DNA of 64,000 bases from WJMT01 sp964445575 (GCA_964445575.1 CAYULB010000005.1:1-64000), one strand, 5' to 3'. Numbered from the stretch's first letter, positions 18,062-26,396 are shown. The notes: a model not told the origin generated them from the letters alone. Made by a program: numbers and translations.

Positions 18062-18656
18062 TTTTTTCCTCGCTCAGGAGTTTGCCTTGCTGTTTGATTT
18101 GCTTTAATCTTTCAAGGGAAAGGTTCACTATATCAAGAACTTTTTCTGAAGATATGGTGGCTCCTGTTATGGCATTGACTTCTGAAGGAGACAGTTTTTC
18201 AGGAGAATCCACAGCAGGCTTTCGCAGGGAAAGCGGCTTTTCACAGCTTTTCCCTTCCCAAAATCTGAGAAAAGCTTTTTCGTCAGTTATCTTGGCCCCA
18301 AGGCCCGGGGTTTCCTTCTGATCGAGAATAGTCATATCTTTTATTGTGGAGAGGGAAGGATCGATTCCATACATCAAAGTAATGACATCCTGAAAACCAG
18401 TGCCTGAAGTGTACACTGCAAAACCCACTGTATTTTTGCTGTTATCCTTGCTTTCATAAACAGTAAGATTATCTTCTTCGTAGATTTTCTGGCTGGTTTT
18501 TGTATTGGGGATGACTTCATTGATGGCCGCTTGTATTTCTTGCTGTCGGTTCATTTCAATTCGTTGTTTGGTCAAAAGTCCCACCACGGAAAGCAGACTC
18601 CCTGAGACCAAACCCACCACAGTGAGAACCAAAATCATTCTTACAGGAAGGCTCAA
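18051..18656 (-). CDS. rnfG: Rnf complex FMN-carrying subunit RnfG
   Basis: RnfG is a membrane-anchored periplasmic protein that carries covalent FMN. The 201-residue protein starts SLPVRMILVLTVVGLVSGSLLSVV (one helix), and near the C-terminus has ITGATISSEKV, in which the threonine before ISS is the expected flavinylation site used by ApbE (encoded at 8127-9062). The frame is open much further upstream (to 19085) inside rnfD, but that is an overprint. TTG at 18656 overlaps the rnfD stop (TTGA) and has GGAGAGG before it, so translation is coupled. Confidence 0.92.
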   Translation of the reverse strand: MSLPVRMILVLTVVGLVSGSLLSVVGLLTKQRIEMNRQQEIQAAINEVIPNTKTSQKIYEEDNLTVYESKDNSKNTVGFAVYTSGTGFQDVITLMYGIDPSLSTIKDMTILDQKETPGLGAKITDEKAFLRFWEGKSCEKPLSLRKPAVDSPEKLSPSEVNAITGATISSEKVLDIVNLSLERLKQIKQQGKLLSEEKNAN

Positions 18657-19630
18657 TTCTGACCTCTCCTCTCGCCCAGGATACGGGGACGGGTATACCG
18701 GTCTAAAAGAGGAACAAATGTATTCATAAAAAGAATAGAAAACATGACTCCTTCTGGGAATCCCCCGAACAGCCTTATGAGTCCTATCATGACCCCTATA
18801 CCAAGAGCATAGATCCAAGCACCCAGAGGATTTACAGGAGAAGTCACTATGTCTGTAGCCATAAAAAAGGCTCCTAAGATAAATCCTCCTGCCAGAAGAT
18901 GAAACAGAGGAGAAGCATAACTTTCTGGTTTTGCAATCCAGAAAGCACCAGCAAACAAAACCAGGGCACTGATGATCCCGAGGGGAATCCGCCAGTCTAT
19001 CACCCGGCGGAAGAGAAGAAAGAGGGCTCCTAAAAGGAGCGCTGCTGCAGAGGTTTCCCCTAGACATCCCCCTACGTTCCCCCAAAACAGGTCTTTAAGG
19101 GGGGTCAGAAGTCCCTCTGTTAACGAGCTCTGGAATTTAATGTTTCCCAGAGGAGTGGCAAAGGTGGCAGTGTTGACTTTAAGGGCTGCTGGAGGGATCC
19201 AGGTGGTCATGGCTACGGGGAAAGCAATCTGTAAAAAGGCTCGTCCCACCAGGGCCGGATTGAATACATTGTATCCCAGGCCTCCAAACAACTGCTTGCC
19301 TAAGGAAATGGCCATCACTGATCCGATCACGACCAGCTCCAGAGAGAGAGAGGGAGGAAGGGTCATGGCAAGAAGAAGACCTGTTATGATGGCTGAGCCG
19401 TCCCATAATGACCGGATGTCCTTTTTTCTGACTTTTAAAAACACAGCCTCTGTAAGCAAACATGTGGCTACGCAGGTTATGTAGATGAGAAGAGCTTTTA
19501 TCCTAAAGAAATAAAGAGAAGCCAAGATTGCGGGAACCAGACTAATGATCACGGTGTACATGATCTTTGTGACAGAGTCTTTGTCTTTAAAATGAGGGGA
19601 AGACTTAAGTATAAGTGTGTTTTCTTTCAT
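18653..19630 (-). CDS. rnfD: Rnf complex membrane subunit RnfD
   Basis: A 325-residue membrane protein homologous to NqrB, with about ten helices. ATG 19630 (MKENTLILKSSPHFKDKD) overlaps the rnfC stop as ATGA; an open frame runs to 19861 inside rnfC but is not needed. The stretch VNTATFATPLG aligns with the flavinylation motif of RnfD/NqrB, so its threonine is a likely second target of ApbE. GYNVFNPALVGRAFLQIAFP and GGFPEGVMFSILFMNTFVPLLDRYT are typical. Confidence 0.93.
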   Translation of the reverse strand: MKENTLILKSSPHFKDKDSVTKIMYTVIISLVPAILASLYFFRIKALLIYITCVATCLLTEAVFLKVRKKDIRSLWDGSAIITGLLLAMTLPPSLSLELVVIGSVMAISLGKQLFGGLGYNVFNPALVGRAFLQIAFPVAMTTWIPPAALKVNTATFATPLGNIKFQSSLTEGLLTPLKDLFWGNVGGCLGETSAAALLLGALFLLFRRVIDWRIPLGIISALVLFAGAFWIAKPESYASPLFHLLAGGFILGAFFMATDIVTSPVNPLGAWIYALGIGVMIGLIRLFGGFPEGVMFSILFMNTFVPLLDRYTRPRILGERRGQN

Positions 19631-20949
19631 CAGCTTTTCTTTTTTCTTTTCATGGCGGTAACAGCGTTTTTGCCCAGCCGGATCCAGTGAACCAGCGGGA
19701 TTTTCGCTGGGCAGATATACTGGCAGCAGCCGCACTCTACACAGTCCAACACTCCCCACTGCTCTGCACTTTGGTAAAGTGAGTGTTTGGAATAATTCAT
19801 CAGTCTGGTGGGGACAAGACCCATGGGACAGTGGTTGACACAGCGGCCACAGCTGATACAAGGATTTTCTCTAGGCAGCTCTTTCTCCTGCCAGGCGACC
19901 AATCCCGAAGTTCCTTTTATGACGGGAGCATCCAGGTCCCATTGGGCCAGGCCCATCATAGGGCCTCCCATGACAAGCATATTGGTTCCTTTTTTTAATC
20001 CTCCGCAGTATTCAAGAGCTTGTTTGAAAGGAGTTCCTACTCGTACCAGCAGATTTTTATTTTCCTTAATTCCTGGACCGGACAAAGTGACCGCTCTTTC
20101 ATACAAAGGCTTTCCCGAGGAAACAGCATCCCATACTGCTTTGGCCGTTCCCACGTTCTGGACCACAACTCCCACATCAAAAGGAAGGCCTCCTCTGGGA
20201 ACTTCCCGGTTCAGTAAAGCATAAATGAGATTTTTTTCTGCTCCTTGGGGATATTTGGTTTTGACCAGTGCTGTTTTTCCAGGGAAGCTGTTCATTTTCT
20301 GCTGGAAAATTTCATAGGCATCTTTTTTGTTATCTTCAATTCCGATAATGACTTGTTTGGCGTTGGTTGCTGTTTGGATTGTTTTCGCTCCGTTTAGGAT
20401 GTCTTCTGTGTGTTCAAGCATCACTCTGTAATCAGAGGTCAGCATTGGCTCACATTCACATCCGTTTATGATCACGGTATCTATGGGTTTTCCTTTGGGA
20501 GGAGAAAGCTTAACTGCAGTGGGAAACGCAGCGCCGCCCATACCGACAATTCCAGCTTCTCTCACCAGATTCCTTATTTCTTCTGGTTTCAGGGAAAAAG
20601 GATCTTTGGCTCCCTTTAAACCTGGATGAGGAGAGTCTTTTCCATCATTGGCAATGGTTATGGTCTGTACAGGAGAGCCGAGAGGATGAGGGTGCTCTTT
20701 GATAAAGAGCACTTTACCGGAAACACTGGAGTGAACAGGAGCTGAAAACAGTTCATCACTGTCACCTATTTTTTGTCCGAGGAGAACTTCCTCTCCTTTT
20801 TTTACAAGGGGCTCCGCAGGCTTCCCAAAATGTTGATTGAGAGGGATAAACACTTTTGGAGGGGGCTCCAAAGGTTCCAGTTTTTGGCTCTCCGTAGAGC
20901 TTTTATATTCTGGAGGATGAATCCCGCGGGGAAACGTCTTTGTTCTCAT
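19630..20949 (-). CDS. rnfC: Rnf complex NADH-binding subunit RnfC
   Basis: RnfC binds NADH and FMN and is the peripheral subunit where NAD+ is reduced. The 439-residue protein begins MRTKTFPRGIHPPEYK, has the biotin/lipoyl-like N-terminal part (VLLGQKIGDSDE), the FMN/NADH fold with GIVGMGGAAFPTAVKL and IINGCECEPMLTSDY, a SLBB-like region, and two 4Fe-4S motifs, CISCGRCVNHCP and CVECGCCQYICP. A TTG at 20973 would add eight residues; neither start has a strong ribosome site. First gene of the leftward operon that ends with the FGGY kinase. Confidence 0.93.
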   Translation of the reverse strand: MRTKTFPRGIHPPEYKSSTESQKLEPLEPPPKVFIPLNQHFGKPAEPLVKKGEEVLLGQKIGDSDELFSAPVHSSVSGKVLFIKEHPHPLGSPVQTITIANDGKDSPHPGLKGAKDPFSLKPEEIRNLVREAGIVGMGGAAFPTAVKLSPPKGKPIDTVIINGCECEPMLTSDYRVMLEHTEDILNGAKTIQTATNAKQVIIGIEDNKKDAYEIFQQKMNSFPGKTALVKTKYPQGAEKNLIYALLNREVPRGGLPFDVGVVVQNVGTAKAVWDAVSSGKPLYERAVTLSGPGIKENKNLLVRVGTPFKQALEYCGGLKKGTNMLVMGGPMMGLAQWDLDAPVIKGTSGLVAWQEKELPRENPCISCGRCVNHCPMGLVPTRLMNYSKHSLYQSAEQWGVLDCVECGCCQYICPAKIPLVHWIRLGKNAVTAMKRKKKS

Positions 20950-20988
20950 AGATGTATGTTGTTCTGTTATCAAAAATTTGACTATAAA

Positions 20989-21017
20989 GTTTATTAATTA
21001 TTGGGGAGTCTTGTCAA
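20989..21017 (-). promoter_or_regulatory. Possible promoter of the rnf operon
   Basis: On the minus strand, TTGACA (21012-21017), a 17-base spacer and ATAAAC. The -35 is perfect, the -10 is weak. Confidence 0.4.
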
Positions 21018-21036
21018 CCTGTTCTCTATTTTTACT

Positions 21037-21063
21037 TTGAAAAACTTGGGGTTGTTGTATAAT
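21037..21063 (+). promoter_or_regulatory. Promoter of the GNAT-like gene
   Basis: Perfect TATAAT at 21058-21063. TTGAAA lies 15 bases upstream, with a possible CTTTGA at 17. AAGGAGGAGAGG follows as a strong ribosome site for 21097. Confidence 0.55.
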
Positions 21064-21096
21064 AGAAAAAAATAAGGAGGAGAGGGAAAGCATAAA

Positions 21097-22221
21097 ATGG
21101 AAATTGAAATAAAAGAGGTTAAGAAGAGAAAAGATTTAAGGAAATTTATATATCTTCCTGAGAAAATCCATGCGGAACATGAAAATTGGGTCCATCCTAT
21201 TTACATGGATGAATGGAATTATTTCTCCCCCAAAAAGAATCGGGCCTTTACCTACTGTGATACAGTTCTTTGTCTGGCCTATAAAGACAACAAATTAGTG
21301 GGCCGAATTATGGGAATCATCAATAAGCGCTTTAATGAATACAAAAACGAAAAGACAGCAAGATTTGGGTATTTGGAAAGCTGGGAAGACAAAGAAGTGA
21401 CAAAAGAGTTATTGAATTATGTGGAAAACTGGGCCCGGAATAAAGGCATGAAAAGGATCATAGGCCCTTATGGATTTACTGACCAGGACCCGGAAGGATT
21501 TCTCATTGAGGGATTTGAAAGTTCGGTAACCATCCCCAATTACTATAATTTTAAATGGATGCCTGAGTTTATAGAAGAGTTGGGATATGAGAAAGACATA
21601 GACTATGTGGTCTATCGGATTGACATTCCGGAGGAGATCCCTGAATTTTATAAAAGAATAAACAAGAGGGTAGAAAGAAAAGGAGAGTTTGAGATACTAG
21701 AGTTTAAAAAGAGAAGGGATTTAAAACCCTGGATCAAGCCGGTTTTGCATTTAATGAATGAATGTTATTCCAAAACCAACATTTACGGCTATACTCCCCT
21801 GGAGGAAGATGAGATGGAAAGTCTGGCTAAAAAATATCTCCCTCTTCTGGATCCCAGATTTATCAAAGGGGTTCTGCGCCAGGGAGAGCTGGTTGCTTTT
21901 GTCGTGGGCATGCCCAACCCAGCCCAGGGAATCAAAAAAGCCAGAGGAAGACTCTTCCCATTGGGGATTTTAAAGATTTTAAGGGAAGTCAAAAAAACCA
22001 AGCAGCTGGACCTCCTTTTGGGAGGGATAAAGGAAGAATACCGGGGCCGGGGCCTGGATGTGCTGATGGGAATCAATGTGCTGATGAGCGCACGGGAAGC
22101 AGGAATGGAAGTCATCGACACTCACCATGAAATGGAAAGCAATGTTAAGGTAAGGGCAGAAATGGAAAAAATGGGAGGGGAAATTTACAAGCGGTTCCGG
22201 GTGTACCAAAAAGACTTATAA
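21097..22221 (+). CDS. GNAT-like N-acetyltransferase family protein
   Basis: A 374-residue soluble protein that resembles a poorly characterised family of two fused GNAT folds. The N-terminal half has the pattern KLVGRIMGIINKRFNEY and ENWARNKGMKRIIGPYGFTDQDPEGFLIEGF. The C-terminal half has GGIKEEYRGRGLDVLMGINVLMSAREAGMEVIDTHHEMESN, which resembles the acetyl-CoA pyrophosphate loop (Q/RxxGxG/A, here YRGRGLD). The AAGGAGG ribosome site and promoter support the start. It converges with polA after 7 bases and diverges from rnf. The acceptor is unknown. Confidence 0.75.
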   Translation: MEIEIKEVKKRKDLRKFIYLPEKIHAEHENWVHPIYMDEWNYFSPKKNRAFTYCDTVLCLAYKDNKLVGRIMGIINKRFNEYKNEKTARFGYLESWEDKEVTKELLNYVENWARNKGMKRIIGPYGFTDQDPEGFLIEGFESSVTIPNYYNFKWMPEFIEELGYEKDIDYVVYRIDIPEEIPEFYKRINKRVERKGEFEILEFKKRRDLKPWIKPVLHLMNECYSKTNIYGYTPLEEDEMESLAKKYLPLLDPRFIKGVLRQGELVAFVVGMPNPAQGIKKARGRLFPLGILKILREVKKTKQLDLLLGGIKEEYRGRGLDVLMGINVLMSAREAGMEVIDTHHEMESNVKVRAEMEKMGGEIYKRFRVYQKDL

Positions 22222-22228
22222 GACATTT

Positions 22229-24898
22229 TTACTTAGCTTCTGCCCAGTTAACCCCCCAAGCCAGGTGGACTTTGAGAGGGACGCTCAAGGGGAAAACATT
22301 CTCCATTTTTTCTTTCACTAATTTTTCGAGAACTTTTTGCTCAGAATCTGGCACTTCAAAAACTAATTCGTCATGGACCTGAAGGATGACCTTAGAATTT
22401 AATTGGTTCTTTTTGATTTCTTTCCATATCTCTATCATAGCTTTTTTTATTAAATCCGCGGCGGTTCCCTGAACAGGGGCGTTGAGAGCAATCCGGCGGC
22501 CAGCTTGTTGGATAACCTTATTTTTGCTCTTTAATTCCGGGATGGGTCTTTTCCTTCCCAATAAAGTTTCTGAATAGCCCTTTCTTTGTGCGTTTTGGAT
22601 GCATTTTTGATGGAAGGAAAGGACCCGGGGATATTTTTCAAAGTAAAGGTCCATGAATTTTTTGGCTTCAGAAGCAGAGGTTTCCAACTGCTTGGCAAGG
22701 GAAAAAGGGGATGTGCCGTATATGATGCTGAAATTAATGATTTTCGCTCTTCGCCGGGCTTCTTCCCGGAAAAGAGAAGCCTCATTACCAACCACCTTAC
22801 TGGCGGTTTCCTGATGAATGTCCCGGTCCTTCTTAAAAGTTTTGATAAGCTCTGGATCCTCAGAAAGATGGGCCAGCACTCTCAGTTCGATCTGCGAGTA
22901 ATCTGCAGAGAGAAAAAGATGCCCAGGAGCAGGGACAAATGCTTCCCGAAAGCGAGCTCCCCACTCTCCTCTTATGGGTATGTTTTGCAGGTTTGGATAG
23001 CTGCTGGACAGTCGGCCAGTGGAGGCAATGGTCTGGTTGTAAGAGGTATGGATTCGTCCTGTGTCCTTGTTGATAAGTTTGGGAAGGGCATCAGCATAAG
23101 TTGATTTAAACTTGACCAGCTGTCGGTATTCAAGGATATCCTTCACCACTGGGTATTTACTTGAAAGCTGCTGCAGCACACTGAAACTGGTGGAGTAGTG
23201 GCCTGACTTCTGGGTCCTTTTTGCTGAAGGGAGACTGAGCTTTTCGAACAAAACCTTTCCCAATTGCTGGGGGGAGTTTATATTGAATTCTTCTCCGCAC
23301 TGCCGGTGTATTTTTCCTTTCAGGCGAGAGATGCTCTCTCCCAGCTCTTCAGAGATGCTTTTCAGCACTTCTGGGTCGACTTTAATTCCCCATATTTCCA
23401 TATCAGTCAGGACATCTGTAAGAGGCAGTTCAATTTCTCTGTATAAAGAAAGGAGCTTTTTCTCTCTGACTTTTTTCATGAGAACAGAGCTCAGCTGAAG
23501 AGCCATGTCTGCATCTTCACAGGCGTAGGGCATAACTTTTTCAACCTTTGCCTTGTCCATGGTGATTTCTTGTTTTCCTTTTCCTGCAATTTCTTTATAC
23601 GGGATTGTTTTAACATGGAGATATTTCAGTGCCAGAGAATCCAAATTGTGTTTGCCCAAATTAGGATCACAGAGATAAGAAAGGATCATGGTATCTATAT
23701 CAATGCCCTTTAAAGAGACTCCTTCTCTTTTAAGCACGATACTGTCATATTTAATGTTCTGTCCTATTTTTTTTATCATGGGGTCTAAAAAGACTTCCTT
23801 CAGACGGGACAAGGCCTTATCAACGGGTATTTGCTTGGGAGCTCCCGGATAATCATGCCTCAGCGGCAGATAGAAAGCCTGATGAGGCTGGGTAGAAAAA
23901 GAAATTCCGACCAGTTTTGCTTCCGTGGGATTGGGACTGGTGGTTTCTGTATCCACAGAGACTTTTTTTTGTTGTTTGATTTGAACAATCAGTTCATCTA
24001 ATTTGTCTTCTTCCAGGACAAGAAAATAATTTTTCTTGGGTCCCCCTCCTTTTTCCATATAATCTGAAAGAAGCTTGGTGAACTCCAGTTCTTGAAGGAT
24101 AGGCATCAGGAGGTCGTAGTCTGGAACCTCAACGACAAAGTCATCCAAATTGAATTCAAGAGGGACATCCGTATTTATGGATACCAGTTTTCGGCTTATC
24201 TCAATGTCATCCTTGCTTTTTTTTATTTTTTCCTTGATCCTGGGGTTTTTTATCTTTTCAGGGTGCTCTAGAATGCTGTCGATCGATCCATAGGCTTGAA
24301 GAAGTTTTTTCGCTGTTTTGGCCCCCACCCCTTTGACTCCTGGGATGTTGTCCGAAGAATCTCCCCAGAGGGCGAGCAGGTCCTTAACTTGAGAAGGGGA
24401 GACCCCAAAAATTTCTTTGATTTTTTCTTTGTCTAGGTAGGATTCTTTGGCCACATTGTATACCACCACTGAATCATTCACCAGCTGGTATAAGTCTTTA
24501 TCATTGGAAACAATTACGGATTGGATGTTTTCTTTGGCTGTTTTTTTAGTCAAAAAGCCAAGGAGGTCATCCCCTTCGTATCCTTGTTTTTCCAAGACTT
24601 TGATATTGAGTGCCTTGAGGAGTCTTTTTAAAACAGGAAGCTGGGGGGCAAGATCTTCGGGCATAGGTTTTCGGTGAGCTTTATATTCAGGATAAATCTT
24701 ATGGCGGAAGGTAGGGCCTTTAGAGTCAAAAACAATCCCCATATATTTGGGGTTTTCTTTTTCTATGAGCCTTCGGAGAGTCTGTATGAACCCATAAATG
24801 GCGTTAGTGGCAAATCCCTTGGAATTTGAAAGGTTGCGGATAGCATAGTAGGAACGGTAAAGAATGGAATTTCCATCCACAAGAAATATTTTGTTCAT
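22229..24898 (-). CDS. polA: DNA polymerase I
   Basis: PolA fills gaps and removes RNA primers. The 889-residue protein has the 5'-3' exonuclease domain (1 to about 290; FLVDGNSILYRSYYAI, VSNDKDLYQLV and GDSSDNIPGVKGVGAKTA), a 3'-5' exonuclease domain whose first acidic motif is intact (VSVDTETTSPN), so proofreading may be active, and the polymerase domain with motif A DYSQIELRVLAHLS, motif B RRAKIINFSIIYG and motif C QVHDELVFEVP. There is no clear ribosome site; instead a perfect 12-base palindrome (GAGAATATTCTC, 24908-24919) and a 28-nt leader shared with the 52907 gene lie just upstream. Confidence 0.97.
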   Translation of the reverse strand: MNKIFLVDGNSILYRSYYAIRNLSNSKGFATNAIYGFIQTLRRLIEKENPKYMGIVFDSKGPTFRHKIYPEYKAHRKPMPEDLAPQLPVLKRLLKALNIKVLEKQGYEGDDLLGFLTKKTAKENIQSVIVSNDKDLYQLVNDSVVVYNVAKESYLDKEKIKEIFGVSPSQVKDLLALWGDSSDNIPGVKGVGAKTAKKLLQAYGSIDSILEHPEKIKNPRIKEKIKKSKDDIEISRKLVSINTDVPLEFNLDDFVVEVPDYDLLMPILQELEFTKLLSDYMEKGGGPKKNYFLVLEEDKLDELIVQIKQQKKVSVDTETTSPNPTEAKLVGISFSTQPHQAFYLPLRHDYPGAPKQIPVDKALSRLKEVFLDPMIKKIGQNIKYDSIVLKREGVSLKGIDIDTMILSYLCDPNLGKHNLDSLALKYLHVKTIPYKEIAGKGKQEITMDKAKVEKVMPYACEDADMALQLSSVLMKKVREKKLLSLYREIELPLTDVLTDMEIWGIKVDPEVLKSISEELGESISRLKGKIHRQCGEEFNINSPQQLGKVLFEKLSLPSAKRTQKSGHYSTSFSVLQQLSSKYPVVKDILEYRQLVKFKSTYADALPKLINKDTGRIHTSYNQTIASTGRLSSSYPNLQNIPIRGEWGARFREAFVPAPGHLFLSADYSQIELRVLAHLSEDPELIKTFKKDRDIHQETASKVVGNEASLFREEARRRAKIINFSIIYGTSPFSLAKQLETSASEAKKFMDLYFEKYPRVLSFHQKCIQNAQRKGYSETLLGRKRPIPELKSKNKVIQQAGRRIALNAPVQGTAADLIKKAMIEIWKEIKKNQLNSKVILQVHDELVFEVPDSEQKVLEKLVKEKMENVFPLSVPLKVHLAWGVNWAEAK

Positions 24899-24920
24899 TT
24901 TTTATCAGAGAATATTCTCA

Positions 24921-24948
24921 CCTGATCTATTCATAAAAAAATGGCGAT
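24921..24948 (-). promoter_or_regulatory. 28-nt leader element shared with the 52907 gene
   Basis: Read on the minus strand this stretch matches 52858-52885 at 26 of 28 positions (GCCATTTTTTTATGAATAG is common to both). It ends 22 bases before the polA start; the other copy ends 21 bases before its gene. Same orientation, same distance, unrelated genes. It may be part of a promoter or an RNA leader. Confidence 0.55.
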
Positions 24949-24964
24949 ATTTTCATTGTCAATT

Positions 24965-25034
24965 TACCATTCACCACTTACCATTCACCACTTACCATTC
25001 ACCACTTACCATTCACCACTTACCATTCACAATT
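24965..25034. repeat. 14-bp tandem repeat, about five units
   Basis: The unit TACCATTCACCACT occurs four times exactly (24965-25020), followed by one degenerate unit (25021-25034). It lies about 65 bases upstream of polA. Confidence 0.9.
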
Positions 25035-25210
25035 CACCGTATTCAAAGTCGCTTCAGCCACACCTGAATTTCCTAAAGCCTGCGGCTGCTCCTTGTCTTT
25101 TTTAAACATTTAGCCTGTCTCGCTTTTCTCGCTCCTCGCGCATTAGCCAAACCAAATAACCTAAAGAATCCATAGAAACTGGAGAAACGAAACAAACTCT
25201 ATCAACTCTA

Positions 25211-25265
25211 ATCATGCCCTGACGCCTCGCATCTGCCGCAATCTTGACTCGTGAAGAGTCCAGGC
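25211..25265 (-). repeat. Dispersed intergenic repeat, copy 2 (partial)
   Basis: On the minus strand it starts CCTGG, continues through CTTCACGAGTC and GCAGATGCGAGGCGTCAGGG, and loses similarity to copies 1 and 3 after GGGCATGA. Only the first 50-odd bases of the roughly 135-base element remain. Confidence 0.65.
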
Positions 25266-25295
25266 AAAATGAAACAGATAAAGATTAGCATGGAA

Positions 25296-25547
25296 TCAGA
25301 GATGATCAAACTTTCCTTCGGAGATATCTTTCAGGCATTGCTGGTGCTGTTTTTCTATCAGACTCTGTATTTTTTGTTTTAAGTCGGGATGATTTACCAA
25401 AGAGGAATAAGAGGATTTACGTGAAGACAGAACCTGGCCAGATTTAAAAATGACTGATTCAACATAATTGAGCCCCTGTCCTTTGTCTTCGGTTTGGACA
25501 TGAAAACTCTTTTGCTTTCGTTTGACTTCGGTGTTCAATCCAGCCAT
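25296..25547 (-). CDS. Small conserved protein of unknown function
   Basis: An 83-residue cytoplasmic protein, starting MAGLNTEVKRKQKSFHVQTEDKG. It resembles a small family, seen in Acidobacteria and Deltaproteobacteria as far as I recall, with the pattern NTEV...FHVQTED...VIFKSGQVLSSRKSSYS; its function is not known. The frame is open to a TTG at 25562, but ATG 25547 fits the family start. It has its own promoter and is transcribed away from the yceD operon. There is no membrane segment or cysteine. Confidence 0.7.
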   Translation of the reverse strand: MAGLNTEVKRKQKSFHVQTEDKGQGLNYVESVIFKSGQVLSSRKSSYSSLVNHPDLKQKIQSLIEKQHQQCLKDISEGKFDHL

Positions 25548-25570
25548 TCTGATATATTTCAACCAGAATT

Positions 25571-25598
25571 ATTATACATCCAGACATTTAAATTTCAA
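25571..25598 (-). promoter_or_regulatory. Promoter of the small conserved gene
   Basis: On the minus strand, TTGAAA, a 16-base spacer and a perfect TATAAT. It is back to back with the yceD promoter, with 26 bases between the two -35 elements. Confidence 0.6.
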
Positions 25599-25624
25599 GT
25601 ACTCAGCTTTAGGCTGGTCATTAT

Positions 25625-25652
25625 TGACAAAGGGAAGTGAAATGTTATAATA
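25625..25652 (+). promoter_or_regulatory. Consensus promoter of the yceD-rpmF-fab operon
   Basis: TTGACA and TATAAT, both perfect, separated by 16 bases. Transcription would start near 25659, giving a leader of about 22 bases before yceD. Confidence 0.75.
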
Positions 25653-25680
25653 GGATAACTTTTTTTCGGGATGTATTAAA

Positions 25681-26199
25681 ATGATTATTGATATTGACAG
25701 ACTGCCTGTTGACGGACTTGAGATAAGCAGAGATTTTGAGTTCTTCAACTCTGAATTGGTGGAGGAGGAAGCTGTCTTTTTAGAGCCTGTGCACACAGAA
25801 ATTGTAATAAGAAGAGTGGGCGAAGAGATATTCTTAAAGGGAAAGATTAGCACCTCCATGAGTTTTATCTGCTGCCGCTGTCTTTCTCCCTTTGAAATCT
25901 ATATAGATTCTGGTTTTGACCTGGCGTATTTACCGGAAGAGCTGGAAGAAGCAAAAGAACAGCTGGAAACAGAAGATCTTTACAAGAATTTCTACTATAA
26001 TCAAAGAGTTGATATCAGGAATATTATACTGGAACAGTTAAACCTGACTTTTCCTACCCGGCCTTTATGTTCTGAGGATTGTCCGGGTTTGTGTCCAGTA
26101 TGCGGTAAAAACATAAGGGACGAAGGCTGTTCTTGTGATTTGAATAAAAATGATCCACGATTTAAAAAGTTGAAAATTTTTTTGAAAGATAATAGATAA
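25681..26199 (+). CDS. yceD: YceD family (DUF177) 23S rRNA accumulation protein
   Basis: A 172-residue DUF177 protein. Members are needed for normal 23S rRNA levels in E. coli and plants and nearly always precede rpmF. Visible features are the central SFICCRCLSPFEIYID and the C-terminal cysteine cluster CSEDCPGLCPVCGKNI...GCSCD, a probable zinc site, followed by DPRFKKLKIF. The ribosome site is weak. The stop codon abuts the rpmF start, so the two are translated together. Confidence 0.9.
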   Translation: MIIDIDRLPVDGLEISRDFEFFNSELVEEEAVFLEPVHTEIVIRRVGEEIFLKGKISTSMSFICCRCLSPFEIYIDSGFDLAYLPEELEEAKEQLETEDLYKNFYYNQRVDIRNIILEQLNLTFPTRPLCSEDCPGLCPVCGKNIRDEGCSCDLNKNDPRFKKLKIFLKDNR

Positions 26200-26382
26200 A
26201 TGGCAAATCCAAAAAGAAGACATTCTCATTCAAGAAAAAACAAGAGAAGGGCCCATCATGCGCTCAAGGTCCCCTCTCTTTCATTATGTCCCAACTGCGG
26301 AAACCCAAAAGTGCCTCACAGGGCCTGTCCGGACTGCGGATATTATAAAGAACGGCAGGTCATTGAGGGGTCTGAAGAATAA
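26200..26382 (+). CDS. rpmF: Ribosomal protein bL32
   Basis: A 60-residue large-subunit protein. It starts MANPKRRHSHSRKNKRRAHH and carries the zinc-binding CPNCGNPKVPHRACPDCG (C-x2-C and C-x2-C), so this is the zinc-containing form. It begins immediately after the yceD stop and is followed by plsX after 14 bases. Confidence 0.97.
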   Translation: MANPKRRHSHSRKNKRRAHHALKVPSLSLCPNCGNPKVPHRACPDCGYYKERQVIEGSEE

Positions 26383-26396
26383 CTACAGGAGATTTC

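Larger units (their letters stand above)
24899..25295. other. Repeat-rich intergenic region upstream of polA
   Basis: This gap of about 400 bases has no supported gene. It holds, from polA outward, the palindrome at 24908-24919, the shared 28-nt leader, the 14-base tandem repeat, a stretch without recognised features (25035-25210) and copy 2 of the dispersed repeat. TTGACA occurs on the minus strand at 24957-24962, but no good -10 lies at the right distance. Confidence 0.6.

Noticed and set aside
18657..19085. Long upstream extension of the rnfG frame
   Set aside because: It lies inside rnfD in another frame; TTG 18656 has a ribosome site and overlaps the rnfD stop, and the extra residues do not resemble RnfG.
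19631..19861. Upstream extension of the rnfD frame into rnfC
   Set aside because: RnfD family proteins begin at the ATG used here; the extension has no homology pattern and overlaps the rnfC ferredoxin motifs.
24932..24962. TTGACA before polA as a standard promoter
   Set aside because: No -10 hexamer lies within 16-18 bases; the only candidates are 20 or more bases away.
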